DNA of 64,000 bases from Marnyiella aurantia. Lineage in GTDB: Bacteria; Bacteroidota; Bacteroidia; Flavobacteriales; Weeksellaceae. The position numbers and the translations under genes are program-made. Below the pieces are notes generated by a model. It ran no database searches. It saw only the letters and a program-made list of their open reading frames with translations, and was not told where the DNA came from. Where the stretch lies: the NCBI RefSeq assembly GCF_014041915.1, contig NZ_CP059472.1, forward strand, positions 310,001 through 374,000. Reading direction: 5' to 3'. This document shows, one piece after another, positions 36,674 to 45,529 of this stretch (positions within the stretch are counted from its first letter, which is position 1; the number at the start of each line of letters is the position of its first letter).

Positions 36674-39385
36674 TTAAAGATCCAGGATTTCATGTACGGC
36701 TTCCGTGAAAGGAATTTCCGGATCCAGGATTTCAAGTATCAGGTTTTTTATCGAGACCATTGCGTCCTGTAACTCCCCTTTTGCAAACTGAAGCGGGACC
36801 ACTCCTTTGCTTACTTCCGCAAAACTCCAGATTCCAGTCTGCACGTTTCGTCCTTCAAATTGTGGAAGGTTATTAATTACATAATTATAGATACAGAGCT
36901 GAAGCGCCTGTTTTTTGGAATCATTAAAGAAGAAATCTTCACGGTTTTTGTCGTCTAGAGAAACTTTCAGTTCCCTGGTTTTTCCGGTTTTATAGTCAAT
37001 GATCCTCAGTGTGCCGTCCAGTTCGTCTATCCTGTCTATAAAACCGTAGAAGGAAACTTTATTGCTGTGGTTTTCATCAAGGTAAAAATCAACATCCTGA
37101 AATTCATGCTCCAATGCTATAATCCGCAGTTTGTGTCCACTCTCAATCAGCTCCCGGTCATGCTGCACTACTTTTTTTACCGCCCGAAATGCTACATTCT
37201 TATGAATATAGTTCATGCCTTTGTCATAAAACTCAGGTTGATGATTCAGATTCTCAATAGATTTGTTAATCACCTCCAGTAGCTGGTCATCAGTAAAAGT
37301 CAGATCCTGTTCTTTGAGTATCTCATTGCCAACACCTTCGTAAATAATCTGAAGGGCGTAATGAACAAGGTTACCGTAGTTCATCACTGAAAGCTCTTCT
37401 TCAATCTGGCTGGCTTCTTTGGTTTTAAGCACTTTGGTAAGATAAAAGTCAAGCGGATTATAAAGATAACCTGTAAGATGTGTTGCCGAAACCCGTGATT
37501 TCCAAATGTCCAGCTGCTCCATTACAGCCGTCGTTTTTTCTATAACAACAGGTCGTTTACTCATAGGTTCGGAAGCATTTTCAATAACTACATGTTCTAT
37601 TGAGTGGAACTGATCCTCAAATTCCAACTGGGTAATAAACCGGCTCTTTTCACCCGTATTCACGCCGGAGCTAAGCGCGTTGAATAGAAGGTGGACATTC
37701 TCCGCATCCTGCAGCAAGCGGTAGAAGTGGTAGGCATAAATGCTGTCATTTTCCAGAAAAGTATGAAGATCGAAATGCGTTCTTACATCAAACGGAAGGT
37801 AAGAGTTCTGGGTATTGCCCAAAGGAAGTTTGCCTTCATTTACTGAAAGCAGAATTATATTCCGGAAATTGAGTAAACGCGTTTCCAGCAGCCCCATTAC
37901 CTGTAAGCCCTGCAGCGGCTCGCCCTGAAAATCGATAGCTTCAGAATTGACCAGCTGGTTCACCAAAACTTCCAGAGTTTCCATTTTTACGGGAAAGCGG
38001 TATGGAGCAAGTTGGTTTCGTATCACTCGGAACGACTTTTCAAAATGCGAAATGTTCTCGTACTGAATATCATCCAAATCATTAAACTTCAGGTTGAAGC
38101 AGAAATCGATAATCAAATCCAGGAATGACTGTACATCCGCTGGTGGCAGGAAAAGACTGAAGTAAGACAGCTCACTTAAATGCTCCCGAAGCAGCCGTTC
38201 GGACAGATAAACAATATTTCTGGACTCAATAAAGGATTTGAATTCTGTTATGATTTCAAGATCTCTGCCGGAGTGTGGCAGTTCCTCCAGAATAGAAAAC
38301 AAGTCGTTATAATAGTATGAGCCCGACTTGGTTTCCAGTTGTTTATGCAGATGAAAAAGATGTTTTACCGCATTACTGAATCCCAGATTACGCAGCGGGA
38401 AGCCCATCGTTATATTCAGAATTTCAACTTCAGACAATGCATCCAGCGTTGCTGGCAGAAGATTTTCGTCCAGCAGAACAATAGCGGTATCAGACAGATC
38501 AGGTGTTGCTTGCTTCATGCCGTCCAGGATACCCGGAAGGATCTTTGTCTGCGAGATATTCCCTGAAACTTCGTATACTTTAATATTTTTTGGCTTTTGG
38601 AAATCGTTTTCAATCCAACGGAAATCGCGGACGTTATTGAACTCTTTCCATTTTCGGTGCTCGCGCAGGAACTTTCCGGCTTCCTGTCTTTCGTCATCCA
38701 CATAATAACTGTCGCCCTGAAAAAATACCTGCGCACTGTCCCACTGCAAGAGACTGCGTACAAGCTGTTCCTCTACTTTTGTAAATGCATTGAAGCCACA
38801 GAACACAAATATCTTCTCCGTTTCCTTTGCAAAGGACTCAATTTTATGTTTCACCTCCTCATGGATCATCCCGGAGGTAGCCCAGTTTTTCTCACGGAGC
38901 TTTTGCTTCAGTGCTGGTAAGAAAATGTTCATATTACGCCAGAAGGTCAGGTATTTCCTGCGAGGCATATCTTCCTGCTCACCAAGATCCTGAGCCCAGG
39001 CTTTTATACGCTCTTCATCAAACATATACTCCAGAACCGCGGAATCACTGTCGGCAAATTTCAGGATATCGTCCCAGTCTTTCAACACCGTAGGAAACCA
39101 TTTTACAAATCCTGAAAAATCATCTTTCGGCAGCAGATTCAGCTCACTGTAAACTTCAAAAGCAAAAAGCCAGAGGCCGATGCCCTGCAGTCTCTGTTTT
39201 CCGGAGATTTCCAGGATCAGGTCTTCTACAGTATGAAAAGTGGGCAGAAATCCGGAGTAGCCCTTTTCCATTAGAATCCTTTTGATGAAAACAATAGGTC
39301 TCTTACCCGGCAGTACAATATTAAACCCTGATAAATCAGGGTTTTGTTTAAGAAGTTCTGTAAAAATCTTATCTAAAAAGCGCAT
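36674..39385 (-). CDS. AddB-like PD-(D/E)XK nuclease with inactive helicase fold
   Basis: 903 residues, typical for the flavobacterial form. The N-terminal 550 residues follow the UvrD/AddB layout without a good Walker A motif (VLPGKRPIVFIKRIL at the place where it would be), so helicase activity is probably lost. The C-terminal domain (about 640-903) is a PD-(D/E)XK nuclease: YGNLVHYALQ, FIDRIDE and IIDYKTG supply the His, Asp and Glu-x-Lys-like residues. The partner AddA-type helicase is not in this window. It likely resects double-strand breaks as in RecBCD/AddAB. It converges with the subtilase with only one base between. Confidence 0.85.
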   Translation of the reverse strand: MRFLDKIFTELLKQNPDLSGFNIVLPGKRPIVFIKRILMEKGYSGFLPTFHTVEDLILEISGKQRLQGIGLWLFAFEVYSELNLLPKDDFSGFVKWFPTVLKDWDDILKFADSDSAVLEYMFDEERIKAWAQDLGEQEDMPRRKYLTFWRNMNIFLPALKQKLREKNWATSGMIHEEVKHKIESFAKETEKIFVFCGFNAFTKVEEQLVRSLLQWDSAQVFFQGDSYYVDDERQEAGKFLREHRKWKEFNNVRDFRWIENDFQKPKNIKVYEVSGNISQTKILPGILDGMKQATPDLSDTAIVLLDENLLPATLDALSEVEILNITMGFPLRNLGFSNAVKHLFHLHKQLETKSGSYYYNDLFSILEELPHSGRDLEIITEFKSFIESRNIVYLSERLLREHLSELSYFSLFLPPADVQSFLDLIIDFCFNLKFNDLDDIQYENISHFEKSFRVIRNQLAPYRFPVKMETLEVLVNQLVNSEAIDFQGEPLQGLQVMGLLETRLLNFRNIILLSVNEGKLPLGNTQNSYLPFDVRTHFDLHTFLENDSIYAYHFYRLLQDAENVHLLFNALSSGVNTGEKSRFITQLEFEDQFHSIEHVVIENASEPMSKRPVVIEKTTAVMEQLDIWKSRVSATHLTGYLYNPLDFYLTKVLKTKEASQIEEELSVMNYGNLVHYALQIIYEGVGNEILKEQDLTFTDDQLLEVINKSIENLNHQPEFYDKGMNYIHKNVAFRAVKKVVQHDRELIESGHKLRIIALEHEFQDVDFYLDENHSNKVSFYGFIDRIDELDGTLRIIDYKTGKTRELKVSLDDKNREDFFFNDSKKQALQLCIYNYVINNLPQFEGRNVQTGIWSFAEVSKGVVPLQFAKGELQDAMVSIKNLILEILDPEIPFTEAVHEILDL

Positions 39386-39402
39386 ATGAGTTTGATGTAA
39401 AA

Positions 39403-40038
39403 TCAGGAAGCAAAATTCCCTTTGGATAAATATACCACTTTTTTGGTCTCAAAAAATTCCTCTTCAAAATGATCTTTCAGCAAATGAACTTCACAACGCA
39501 GGCCGGCAAGTTCCTCACCCAAATCACCTCCTTTTAAATAGAGCACACCGTTATGTTTTTCGTTAAACTGTTCTTTTTCAAACTTCCCGCGGAGCCATCT
39601 AAGGAATTCCGGCATCTGCGTTACTGCACGGCTCACCACGAAATGAAACTTTTCCTTCAGTTTCTCGGCACGTTCATGGATCGCAGTCACGTTCTGAAGT
39701 TCCAGAGCTTCTGCAACTGCCCGAACTACAGTTATTTTTTTACCGATGCTGTCAATAAGCGTGAATTGTGTGCCGGGAAACAGAATTGCCAGCGGAATGC
39801 CTGGAAAGCCACCGCCAGTACCGATATCCAGGACTTTGGTGCCCGGTGCGAACTCCATGATCTGAGCGATTCCCAGCGAATGCAGTACATGTTTTTCATA
39901 TAGCGATTCTGTGTCTTTTCTGGAGATGACATTGATTTTCTCGTTCCAGTCTGCATAAAGGCCTTCCAGCGCATCAAACTGTTTTTTCTGGGTTTCCGTG
40001 AGTTCAGGAAAATATTTTAAAATTAGATCTGCAGACAT
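39403..40038 (-). CDS. rsmG: 16S rRNA (guanine-527-N7)-methyltransferase
   Basis: 211 residues from the ATG at 40038. A longer frame to 40119 is rejected because a minus-strand promoter lies at 40056-40085, upstream of 40038 but inside that extension, and because the family begins with MSADLILKYFPELTE-like sequence. S-adenosylmethionine site: VLDIGTGGGFPGIPLAIL and SIGKKITVV. It methylates G527 of 16S rRNA. It is separated from the AddB-like gene by only 17 bases and may be co-transcribed with it. Confidence 0.95.
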   Translation of the reverse strand: MSADLILKYFPELTETQKKQFDALEGLYADWNEKINVISRKDTESLYEKHVLHSLGIAQIMEFAPGTKVLDIGTGGGFPGIPLAILFPGTQFTLIDSIGKKITVVRAVAEALELQNVTAIHERAEKLKEKFHFVVSRAVTQMPEFLRWLRGKFEKEQFNEKHNGVLYLKGGDLGEELAGLRCEVHLLKDHFEEEFFETKKVVYLSKGNFAS

Positions 40039-40055
40039 TTTTAGTATTCTTCGCA

Positions 40056-40085
40056 CAAAAATACTTTTCCTTTTGCGCCCGGCAA
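40056..40085 (-). promoter_or_regulatory. rsmG promoter TTG-N19-TATTTTTG
   Basis: On the minus strand TTG (40085-40083), 19 bases, then TATTTTTG (40063-40056): a full match to the Bacteroidota vegetative consensus. The predicted start of transcription is about 40052, leaving a leader of about 14 bases before the ATG at 40038. Confidence 0.75.
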
Positions 40086-40101
40086 AATAATTTACAAACC
40101 C

Positions 40102-40109
40102 TATCTTTG
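40102..40109 (+). promoter_or_regulatory. -7 element TATCTTTG of the aspartate aminotransferase gene
   Basis: Fits TAnnTTTG. Transcription would start near 40113, after the ATG at 40111, so that ATG would not be transcribed; the next ATG at 40129 fits. No TTG at 19 bases, so the site is weaker evidence than the others. Confidence 0.5.
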
Positions 40110-40128
40110 TATGAATCACAATTCATCT

Positions 40129-41352
40129 ATGGACAGACTATCAAACCGGTTAAAACGCCTGGGCTATTCCCAAACATTTGTAATGAGTAATAAGGCGCGT
40201 GAGATGCGTGCAAACGGAGCCGACGTTATAAGCCTTACGCTGGGTGAACCCGATTTTGATGTGCCTGAAAAGGTAAAACAGGCCGCGCATGATGCCATAG
40301 ACCAGAATTACAGTCATTATTCGCCGGTGCCGGGTTTTCTGGAGCTACGCGAAGCCATTGCAGCAAAACTTAAACGCGATAACGGTTTAAATTACAAGCC
40401 CACGCAGATCTGTGTATCCAACGGTGCTAAGCAGGCCATCCTTAATGTACTGGCAGCCGTACTGAATGAAGGCGACGAGGTGATCCTGCCAGCGCCTTTT
40501 TGGGTAAGCTACGACGAAATGGTGAAAATGATGGACGGGACATCGGTCGTCATTAATACGTCCTACGAAAATGATTTCAAGATTACCGCAGAACAGCTGG
40601 AAGAAGCTATAACTCCGCGGACCAAAGTACTGCTGTACAGTTCGCCCTGCAATCCGTCAGGCAGCTATTATACTTATGACGAATTAAAGTCTCTGGCTGA
40701 GGTCATCGCCAAACATCCTCATATAACCGTAATTTCTGATGAGATTTACGAATATATCAACTACGAAACTACAACAAAATCCATTGCCGCCTTTGATGAA
40801 ATTTACGATCAGGTAGCGGTCATCAACGGTATGTCCAAAGGCTTCGCTATGACTGGATGGCGTATAGGTTATTCCGCATGTCCTGACTGGCTGGCCAAGG
40901 CCTGCGAGAAAATTCAGGGACAAATGACGAGTGGCGCCAATACCGTAGCCCAGCGCGCTTCCTTAGCCGCACTTAATACCGATCCTGCAGAATTCAGATA
41001 TATGATTGAAGAATTTCGGAAAAGAAGAGATATTTTTTACGATCTGATGAAGGACATTCCGGGATTCAAAGTTCTGCTGCCGAAGTCGGCTTTCTATCTA
41101 TTTCCGGACATCTCCTATTATATCGGAAAAACGCTGAATGGGCAGGAAATTGAAAATTCAGATGATCTGGCCATGTATCTATTGGAAAATGCTCATGTAG
41201 GATCCGTGGGCGGAGTGTCTTTCGGCAGCCCTGAATGCCTAAGATTTTCTTATGCAGCTTCTGAAGCTGACCTTAGAGAGGCCGTGCGCAGAATAAAAAA
41301 GTGCCTGCAGGAATCTGTAATTGGTTCAGTAGATGAAATAAATGCGTTCTAA
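40129..41352 (+). CDS. Pyridoxal-phosphate aspartate/aromatic aminotransferase
   Basis: 407 residues from the ATG at 40129 (a 6-residue longer start at 40111 is disfavoured by the -7 element). Class I fold: SLTLGEPDFDVP, SPCNPSG, SDEIYEYI and the PLP lysine in NGMSKGFAMTGWRIGYS. It transfers amino groups between aspartate and 2-oxo acids in amino-acid metabolism. It is divergent from rsmG and closes with an intergenic gap before the peroxiredoxin operon. Exact substrate range cannot be read from motifs. Confidence 0.92.
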   Translation: MDRLSNRLKRLGYSQTFVMSNKAREMRANGADVISLTLGEPDFDVPEKVKQAAHDAIDQNYSHYSPVPGFLELREAIAAKLKRDNGLNYKPTQICVSNGAKQAILNVLAAVLNEGDEVILPAPFWVSYDEMVKMMDGTSVVINTSYENDFKITAEQLEEAITPRTKVLLYSSPCNPSGSYYTYDELKSLAEVIAKHPHITVISDEIYEYINYETTTKSIAAFDEIYDQVAVINGMSKGFAMTGWRIGYSACPDWLAKACEKIQGQMTSGANTVAQRASLAALNTDPAEFRYMIEEFRKRRDIFYDLMKDIPGFKVLLPKSAFYLFPDISYYIGKTLNGQEIENSDDLAMYLLENAHVGSVGGVSFGSPECLRFSYAASEADLREAVRRIKKCLQESVIGSVDEINAF

Positions 41353-41384
41353 TCATCCTGATAGTTTTTATAAATTGAAACCTG

Positions 41385-41415
41385 TTGTTTTAATAGACGG
41401 AACTCCGTACATTTG
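41385..41415 (+). promoter_or_regulatory. Peroxiredoxin operon promoter TTG-N20-TACATTTG
   Basis: TTG at 41385-41387 and TACATTTG at 41408-41415. The start of transcription falls near 41419, about 32 bases upstream of the peroxiredoxin ATG. The leader is AT-rich. Confidence 0.75.
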
Positions 41416-41450
41416 TATTACGAAATTAACAACAATAAATAATTAAAATT

Positions 41451-42089
41451 ATGTCATTAGTAGGAAGAAAATTTCCAAGCATTACAGTAGATGCAATGTC
41501 TGAAATGGGTGATGATCTGAAAATTAACATTTTCGAGGAGGCAACTAAGAACAATGAGAAAATTCTGCTTTTCTGGTACCCAAAGGATTTTACCTTTGTA
41601 TGCCCAACAGAACTTCACGCTTTCCAGGAAGCTTTAGGCGAATTTGAAAAAAGAAATACAAAAGTAATCGGTGCTTCCTGCGATACTAACGAGGTGCACT
41701 TCGCATGGCTTAACACAGCTAAAGAAAACGGAGGTATTGAAGGCGTAACTTATCCTATCCTTGCAGATACACACCGTCAGTTAGCCAACACTTTAGGAAT
41801 CGTAGATCAGGATTTTGAGTACGATGAAGAAGGCAACGAAACCTTTACAGGTTCCAATGTAACTTACAGAGCTACTTATCTTGTTGATGAGACCGGTAAA
41901 ATTTTCCATGAGTCTGTAAACGATATGCCTCTTGGCAGAAACGTTAAGGAATATCTAAGACTTATTGATGCTTATACCCACGTACAGAAGCATGGTGAGG
42001 TTTGCCCTGCCAACTGGGAAGAAGGAAAAGATGCTATGAACGCTAACCGCGAGTCTACAGCAGAATACCTTGCCAAACATCAGAACTAA
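41451..42089 (+). CDS. Typical 2-Cys peroxiredoxin (AhpC/Prx1)
   Basis: 212 residues. It reduces hydrogen peroxide and organic peroxides. The peroxidatic Cys is in FVCPTEL (about 49) and the resolving Cys in GEVCPANW (about 170), giving the typical 2-Cys dimer type. It leads a three-gene operon with a thioredoxin-like protein (20 bases downstream) and a small partner, which suggests that the thioredoxin reduces it. It has a strong promoter match upstream. Confidence 0.96.
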   Translation: MSLVGRKFPSITVDAMSEMGDDLKINIFEEATKNNEKILLFWYPKDFTFVCPTELHAFQEALGEFEKRNTKVIGASCDTNEVHFAWLNTAKENGGIEGVTYPILADTHRQLANTLGIVDQDFEYDEEGNETFTGSNVTYRATYLVDETGKIFHESVNDMPLGRNVKEYLRLIDAYTHVQKHGEVCPANWEEGKDAMNANRESTAEYLAKHQN

Positions 42090-42109
42090 CATTTAAACTT
42101 TTTGAAGAT

Positions 42110-42418
42110 ATGTATACAGAACTGACTGAAGACATCCTTCAGGAAAAAATTGCAGAACACGGAAAAGTTGTAGTACAGTACGGCGCCACATGGTGCGGAA
42201 ACTGCAGGATTATGAAGCCTAAGTTCAAAAAGCTGGCTGCCGAAAACGATGATATCCCATTCTATTATGTAGATGCGGAAAAGTTACCGGAAAGCAGAAA
42301 GCTGGCGAAGGTGGACAATCTGCCAACTTTTGCAGTGTTCAAAGATGGCGAACTGCTTAACCAGGTACAAACCAATCAGCAGGACAGCCTTATTAACCTT
42401 TTTAAAGAGCTAGTATAA
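42110..42418 (+). CDS. Thioredoxin-like protein (WCGNC)
   Basis: 102 residues, a single thioredoxin fold. Active site ATWCGNCRIMKP, cis-Pro region NLPTFAVFKDG. The CGNC centre differs from the usual CGPC, which would alter its redox potential. Its place right after the peroxiredoxin suggests that it is the dedicated electron donor; the next gene begins within its stop codon. Confidence 0.93.
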   Translation: MYTELTEDILQEKIAEHGKVVVQYGATWCGNCRIMKPKFKKLAAENDDIPFYYVDAEKLPESRKLAKVDNLPTFAVFKDGELLNQVQTNQQDSLINLFKELV

Positions 42419-42666
42419 TGAAATTACCTGTTATAAGACAGTTTTACCAAAATCAAACCCCGGAAAATCTGGAGGCCACGCTGGAGGTACTGGAATCTTT
42501 TTCAGAATTCAGAGGTACTACAGAAGAAGATCTGAATGTGGTGGGAGAACTAATCACCAATATCTGCGGTGCTCTGGAGGCGCATGCCAATGTAAAAAAT
42601 GGCATGAGCGAGAAAGACGCACTAAACAGCTTTGCCCAGAAAGTAATGGGCTCCATCGACAAATAA
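42418..42666 (+). CDS. Small helical protein of the thioredoxin operon (DUF6952-like)
   Basis: 82 residues, predicted all-helical, without membrane or signal segments. It starts in the stop codon of the thioredoxin gene (overlap of one base), so they are translationally coupled. I believe this is the Bacteroidota DUF6952 family, always small and in this setting, but I could not check. A role in peroxide defence is inferred only from the operon. Confidence 0.75.
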   Translation: MKLPVIRQFYQNQTPENLEATLEVLESFSEFRGTTEEDLNVVGELITNICGALEAHANVKNGMSEKDALNSFAQKVMGSIDK

Positions 42667-42685
42667 CTTTTCGGTTTAGAACAGA

Positions 42686-42714
42686 AAAGGACTTCAGCTA
42701 AGCTGAGGTCCTTT
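42686..42714. terminator. Bidirectional terminator between peroxiredoxin operon and acyl-CoA reductase
   Basis: AAAGGACTTCAGCT pairs with AGCTGAGGTCCTTT around a single A, with one G-T mismatch; a T-run follows on the + strand and AAAA precedes it for the minus strand. Confidence 0.85.
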
Positions 42715-42741
42715 TTTATTTACAGTTACAGGTATTAAACC

Positions 42742-43776
42742 TTATATAACCTCGAGGAAGCGCATAGTATCCACGTTATCGGCATAGGTGTCCAGACCGG
42801 GATTCTGAGCCTCACCAAAGCCTATCGAGTTAAGTCCAAGTTCTGACTTTGCAACGACGGTTTGAATATCCTGCTCATTTTTGGCCAGGAATTTTTTTAC
42901 ATCATCCAAATCAGTGTAGCGCGAAACATTGATAACGGAAAGCGGTGAGAAAAGTTTATCATCCTCTTTAAGCATCACAAAGTTATTGTCCCAGAACTGC
43001 TCAAGATTAAGCAGATAAACCGCACGGTTGTATTCGTAATTATTAGCGTATTTGTTATGGTTAATGACATCTTTGAAACCTATGAAGTTCTCAAAAAGCC
43101 TGTCAACCAGAAAATCATCCGGCATCAGGATCCGCGTAACATTACGGCAGCCAAGTCCGTAATAGCGAAAAATGTCTTCAGCCAAAAGCTGCAGTTCTTC
43201 GGGTGTTTCGTCACCTCTCAGCACAGCAACAGAAGTTCTGTTCTTGCGTATGATGCTTAAATGTTCTCTGAAGTAGAATTCGAGGTATCGCGCCGTATTA
43301 TTACTGCCTGTGGCTATTACAGCATTGAAATCCTGCAACCTTTCTACAGTTTCAAACGGAACAGTCCCTCCTGACTTTTCATTCCACATTTCCAATAGGA
43401 ACGGCAGCATATGCCTGTCCTTGGACGATAGTTTGATTACCGGAATATGATTGCTCAGCACCACGGCCAGAACATCATGGAAACCAACCATCGGTATATT
43501 CCCGGCCAGGATAAGTCCTACTCTTTTGGATTGCTCAGCCGTCCTGTAATCCGAAAGCCACTCTTTTAAATTCTGTTCGGTAAGCAGGCTGCTCCACTGC
43601 TTCAATGCAAAACGCTGATTTTCCTGAGTAAACCATGGATTTTCGTTCTCTGATTTCTTCAAAACGGCTTTAAAATCCAGGTCTGTTTCGTTATAGTCCG
43701 CCGGTTCCTTAGCCAGAAAATTCTGTATAAACGCGCTAACTTCACACAGTCCTGCAATCTGGTTTTCTTGATTCAT
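42742..43776 (-). CDS. LuxC-like acyl-CoA reductase
   Basis: 344 residues from the ATG at 43776; a longer frame to 43869 lacks homology-like sequence. The fold is an aldehyde-dehydrogenase/LuxC type: LILAGNIPMVGFHDVLAVVL, VIKLSSKDRHMLPF, GSNNTARYLEFYF, LRGDETPEELQLLAEDIF, with the catalytic Cys probably in YYGLGCRNVTR. Members reduce acyl-CoA or acyl-thioesters to aldehydes with NADPH. No LuxD/LuxE partners are present, so it is not a light system; in flavobacteria it sits beside a ferredoxin as here. Its in vivo substrate is unknown. Confidence 0.85.
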   Translation of the reverse strand: MNQENQIAGLCEVSAFIQNFLAKEPADYNETDLDFKAVLKKSENENPWFTQENQRFALKQWSSLLTEQNLKEWLSDYRTAEQSKRVGLILAGNIPMVGFHDVLAVVLSNHIPVIKLSSKDRHMLPFLLEMWNEKSGGTVPFETVERLQDFNAVIATGSNNTARYLEFYFREHLSIIRKNRTSVAVLRGDETPEELQLLAEDIFRYYGLGCRNVTRILMPDDFLVDRLFENFIGFKDVINHNKYANNYEYNRAVYLLNLEQFWDNNFVMLKEDDKLFSPLSVINVSRYTDLDDVKKFLAKNEQDIQTVVAKSELGLNSIGFGEAQNPGLDTYADNVDTMRFLEVI

Positions 43777-43944
43777 ATAAATTAATTGCGGGCCGAATGT
43801 TACAACCCATACAGGTGCAAAATTAACCAATTTAGGCCGAACGGAACGGAAGAGGGGCTTCCATTTCACTTTAGATTACAGAGCTTGATTAAAACCGGTG
43901 ATTTTACTGGTGAAAAATCAGTTGTACAGTACGGTTTTACGCTT

Positions 43945-43971
43945 TTGGATGCACTATTTTTCGTAACTTTG
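43945..43971 (+). promoter_or_regulatory. Ferredoxin promoter TTG-N16-TAACTTTG
   Basis: TTG at 43945-43947 and TAACTTTG at 43964-43971. Spacing is 16, slightly short. Predicted start of transcription is about 43975, about 23 bases before the ATG. Confidence 0.55.
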
Positions 43972-43997
43972 CACCAAATTTAAAATAAGAAGTAGCT

Positions 43998-44348
43998 ATG
44001 GCTATCAAAATAACAGATGAATGTATAAACTGTGGTGCCTGCGAACCGGAATGCCCTAATAATGCAATCTACGAAGGAGCTGTGGACTGGAAAGCTTCCG
44101 AAGGAACAGCGCTTTCCGGACGTGTGGTTATGAAGTCGGGTCTTACTGTGGATGCAGATGCGCCGCAGGAACCCGTGAGCGACGATGTTTACTTTATTGT
44201 AACCGATAAATGTACCGAGTGCATCGGCTTCCACGAGGAGCCTCAATGTGCGGCTGTTTGTCCGGTGGACTGCTGCGTACCGGATGAGGATCATGTGGAA
44301 TCCCCTGAAAGTTTACTGGAGAAAAAAGCCTTCTTACACGGAGAATAA
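43998..44348 (+). CDS. 2[4Fe-4S] ferredoxin
   Basis: 116 residues. Two cluster sites: CINCGACEPECPNNAI near the N-terminus and CTECIGF...CAAVCPVDCC in the second half, eight cysteines as in dicluster (YfhL-like/Alvin-type) ferredoxins. It carries electrons in the cytoplasm. It is divergent from the acyl-CoA reductase and ends at a strong terminator. Confidence 0.95.
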   Translation: MAIKITDECINCGACEPECPNNAIYEGAVDWKASEGTALSGRVVMKSGLTVDADAPQEPVSDDVYFIVTDKCTECIGFHEEPQCAAVCPVDCCVPDEDHVESPESLLEKKAFLHGE

Positions 44349-44351
44349 TTT

Positions 44352-44381
44352 TAAGCCCGCTCATTTTTGGTGGGCTTTTTT
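44352..44381 (+). terminator. Ferredoxin terminator
   Basis: AAGCCCGC pairs with GTGGGCTT (one G-T pair) and is followed by eight T residues. Confidence 0.9.
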
Positions 44382-44430
44382 TTCGCCTTGTCCATCTGAC
44401 AGTACACAAAATACACAACAAAAATATTAA

Positions 44431-45492
44431 ATGATGAAAAAACACAACTTTAGCGCAGGACCCTGCATCTTACCTCAGGAAGTTTTTACCAAATCTGCCG
44501 AAGCAATTCTGGATTTCAACGGCAGCGGACTTTCACTGCTTGAAATTTCTCACCGCAGTAAAGATTTTGTAGCCGTAATGGATGAAGCACGTGCTATTGT
44601 AAAAAGACTTATGAACCTTGGCGACGATTATGAGGTGCTCTACTTGGGTGGAGGCGCAAGCCTTCAGTTTGCTATGGTTCCTTTTAACCTTATGAAATCT
44701 GAAAACGGTAAGGCTGCTTACCTCGATACAGGCACATGGGCGGCAGGCGCAATCAAGGAAGCAAAGAAATTCGGTACGGTAGATATCCTGGGATCTTCTC
44801 AAGAATCTAACTACTCATTTATTCCAAAAGAGTACACCGCGGACAGCAGCTACGATTATTTCCACTGCACATCCAACAATACAATCTACGGCACGCAGAT
44901 GAAGGAATTCCCAAAGGTTGATACACTGATGGTGTGCGATATGAGCTCCGATATTTTCTCACGCGTGGTAGATTACTCCCAATTTGACCTGATCTACGCA
45001 GGTGCGCAGAAAAACATGGGCCCCGCAGGTGTAACCCTGGTAGTGGTAAAGAAAAGTATTTTGGGCCAGACGGGTCGCGACATACCTTCCATCCTGGATT
45101 ATGAGCAGCATATCTCTAAAGAATCGATGTACAACACCCCTCCGGTATTTCCGGTATATGCCACTTTGCTTACACTGCAGCACCTGGAAAATAATGGCGG
45201 AATTGCCGCGGCTGAGGCAAGAAACACTGCAAAAGCAGCACTGCTGTACGGAGAAATCGACAGAAACCCCCTTTTTGAAACCTTCTGCGTTCCGGAAGAC
45301 CGTTCCGTGATGAATATCTCCTTTAAACTTCTGGATGAGTCCAAAAAAGAAGCATTCGAAAGCGCCTGGAAAGCTGCGGGAATCAGCGGACTTAACGGAC
45401 ACCGAAGTCTGGGTGGCTACCGCGCCAGTATGTACAATGCACTGCCACTGGAAAGTGTAGAGGTTCTTGTTAATGTAATGAAATCCTTGTAA
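44431..45492 (+). CDS. serC: Phosphoserine aminotransferase
   Basis: 353 residues; start is one of two adjacent ATG codons. It makes 3-phosphoserine from 3-phosphohydroxypyruvate and glutamate (second step of serine synthesis; also used in B6 synthesis). Typical sequence: HNFSAGPCILP, GGGASLQFAMVPFNL, CDMSSDIFSR and the PLP lysine in GAQKNMGPAG. It is followed by serA and a DUF1015 gene in a compact operon, the common flavobacterial order. Confidence 0.97.
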   Translation: MMKKHNFSAGPCILPQEVFTKSAEAILDFNGSGLSLLEISHRSKDFVAVMDEARAIVKRLMNLGDDYEVLYLGGGASLQFAMVPFNLMKSENGKAAYLDTGTWAAGAIKEAKKFGTVDILGSSQESNYSFIPKEYTADSSYDYFHCTSNNTIYGTQMKEFPKVDTLMVCDMSSDIFSRVVDYSQFDLIYAGAQKNMGPAGVTLVVVKKSILGQTGRDIPSILDYEQHISKESMYNTPPVFPVYATLLTLQHLENNGGIAAAEARNTAKAALLYGEIDRNPLFETFCVPEDRSVMNISFKLLDESKKEAFESAWKAAGISGLNGHRSLGGYRASMYNALPLESVEVLVNVMKSL

Positions 45493-45529
45493 ACGAATAA
45501 TAAAACTTACCCTCTATATTCCAAAATTT

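Noticed and set aside
40039-40119. Longer rsmG start
   Set aside because: The promoter for rsmG lies inside this extension.
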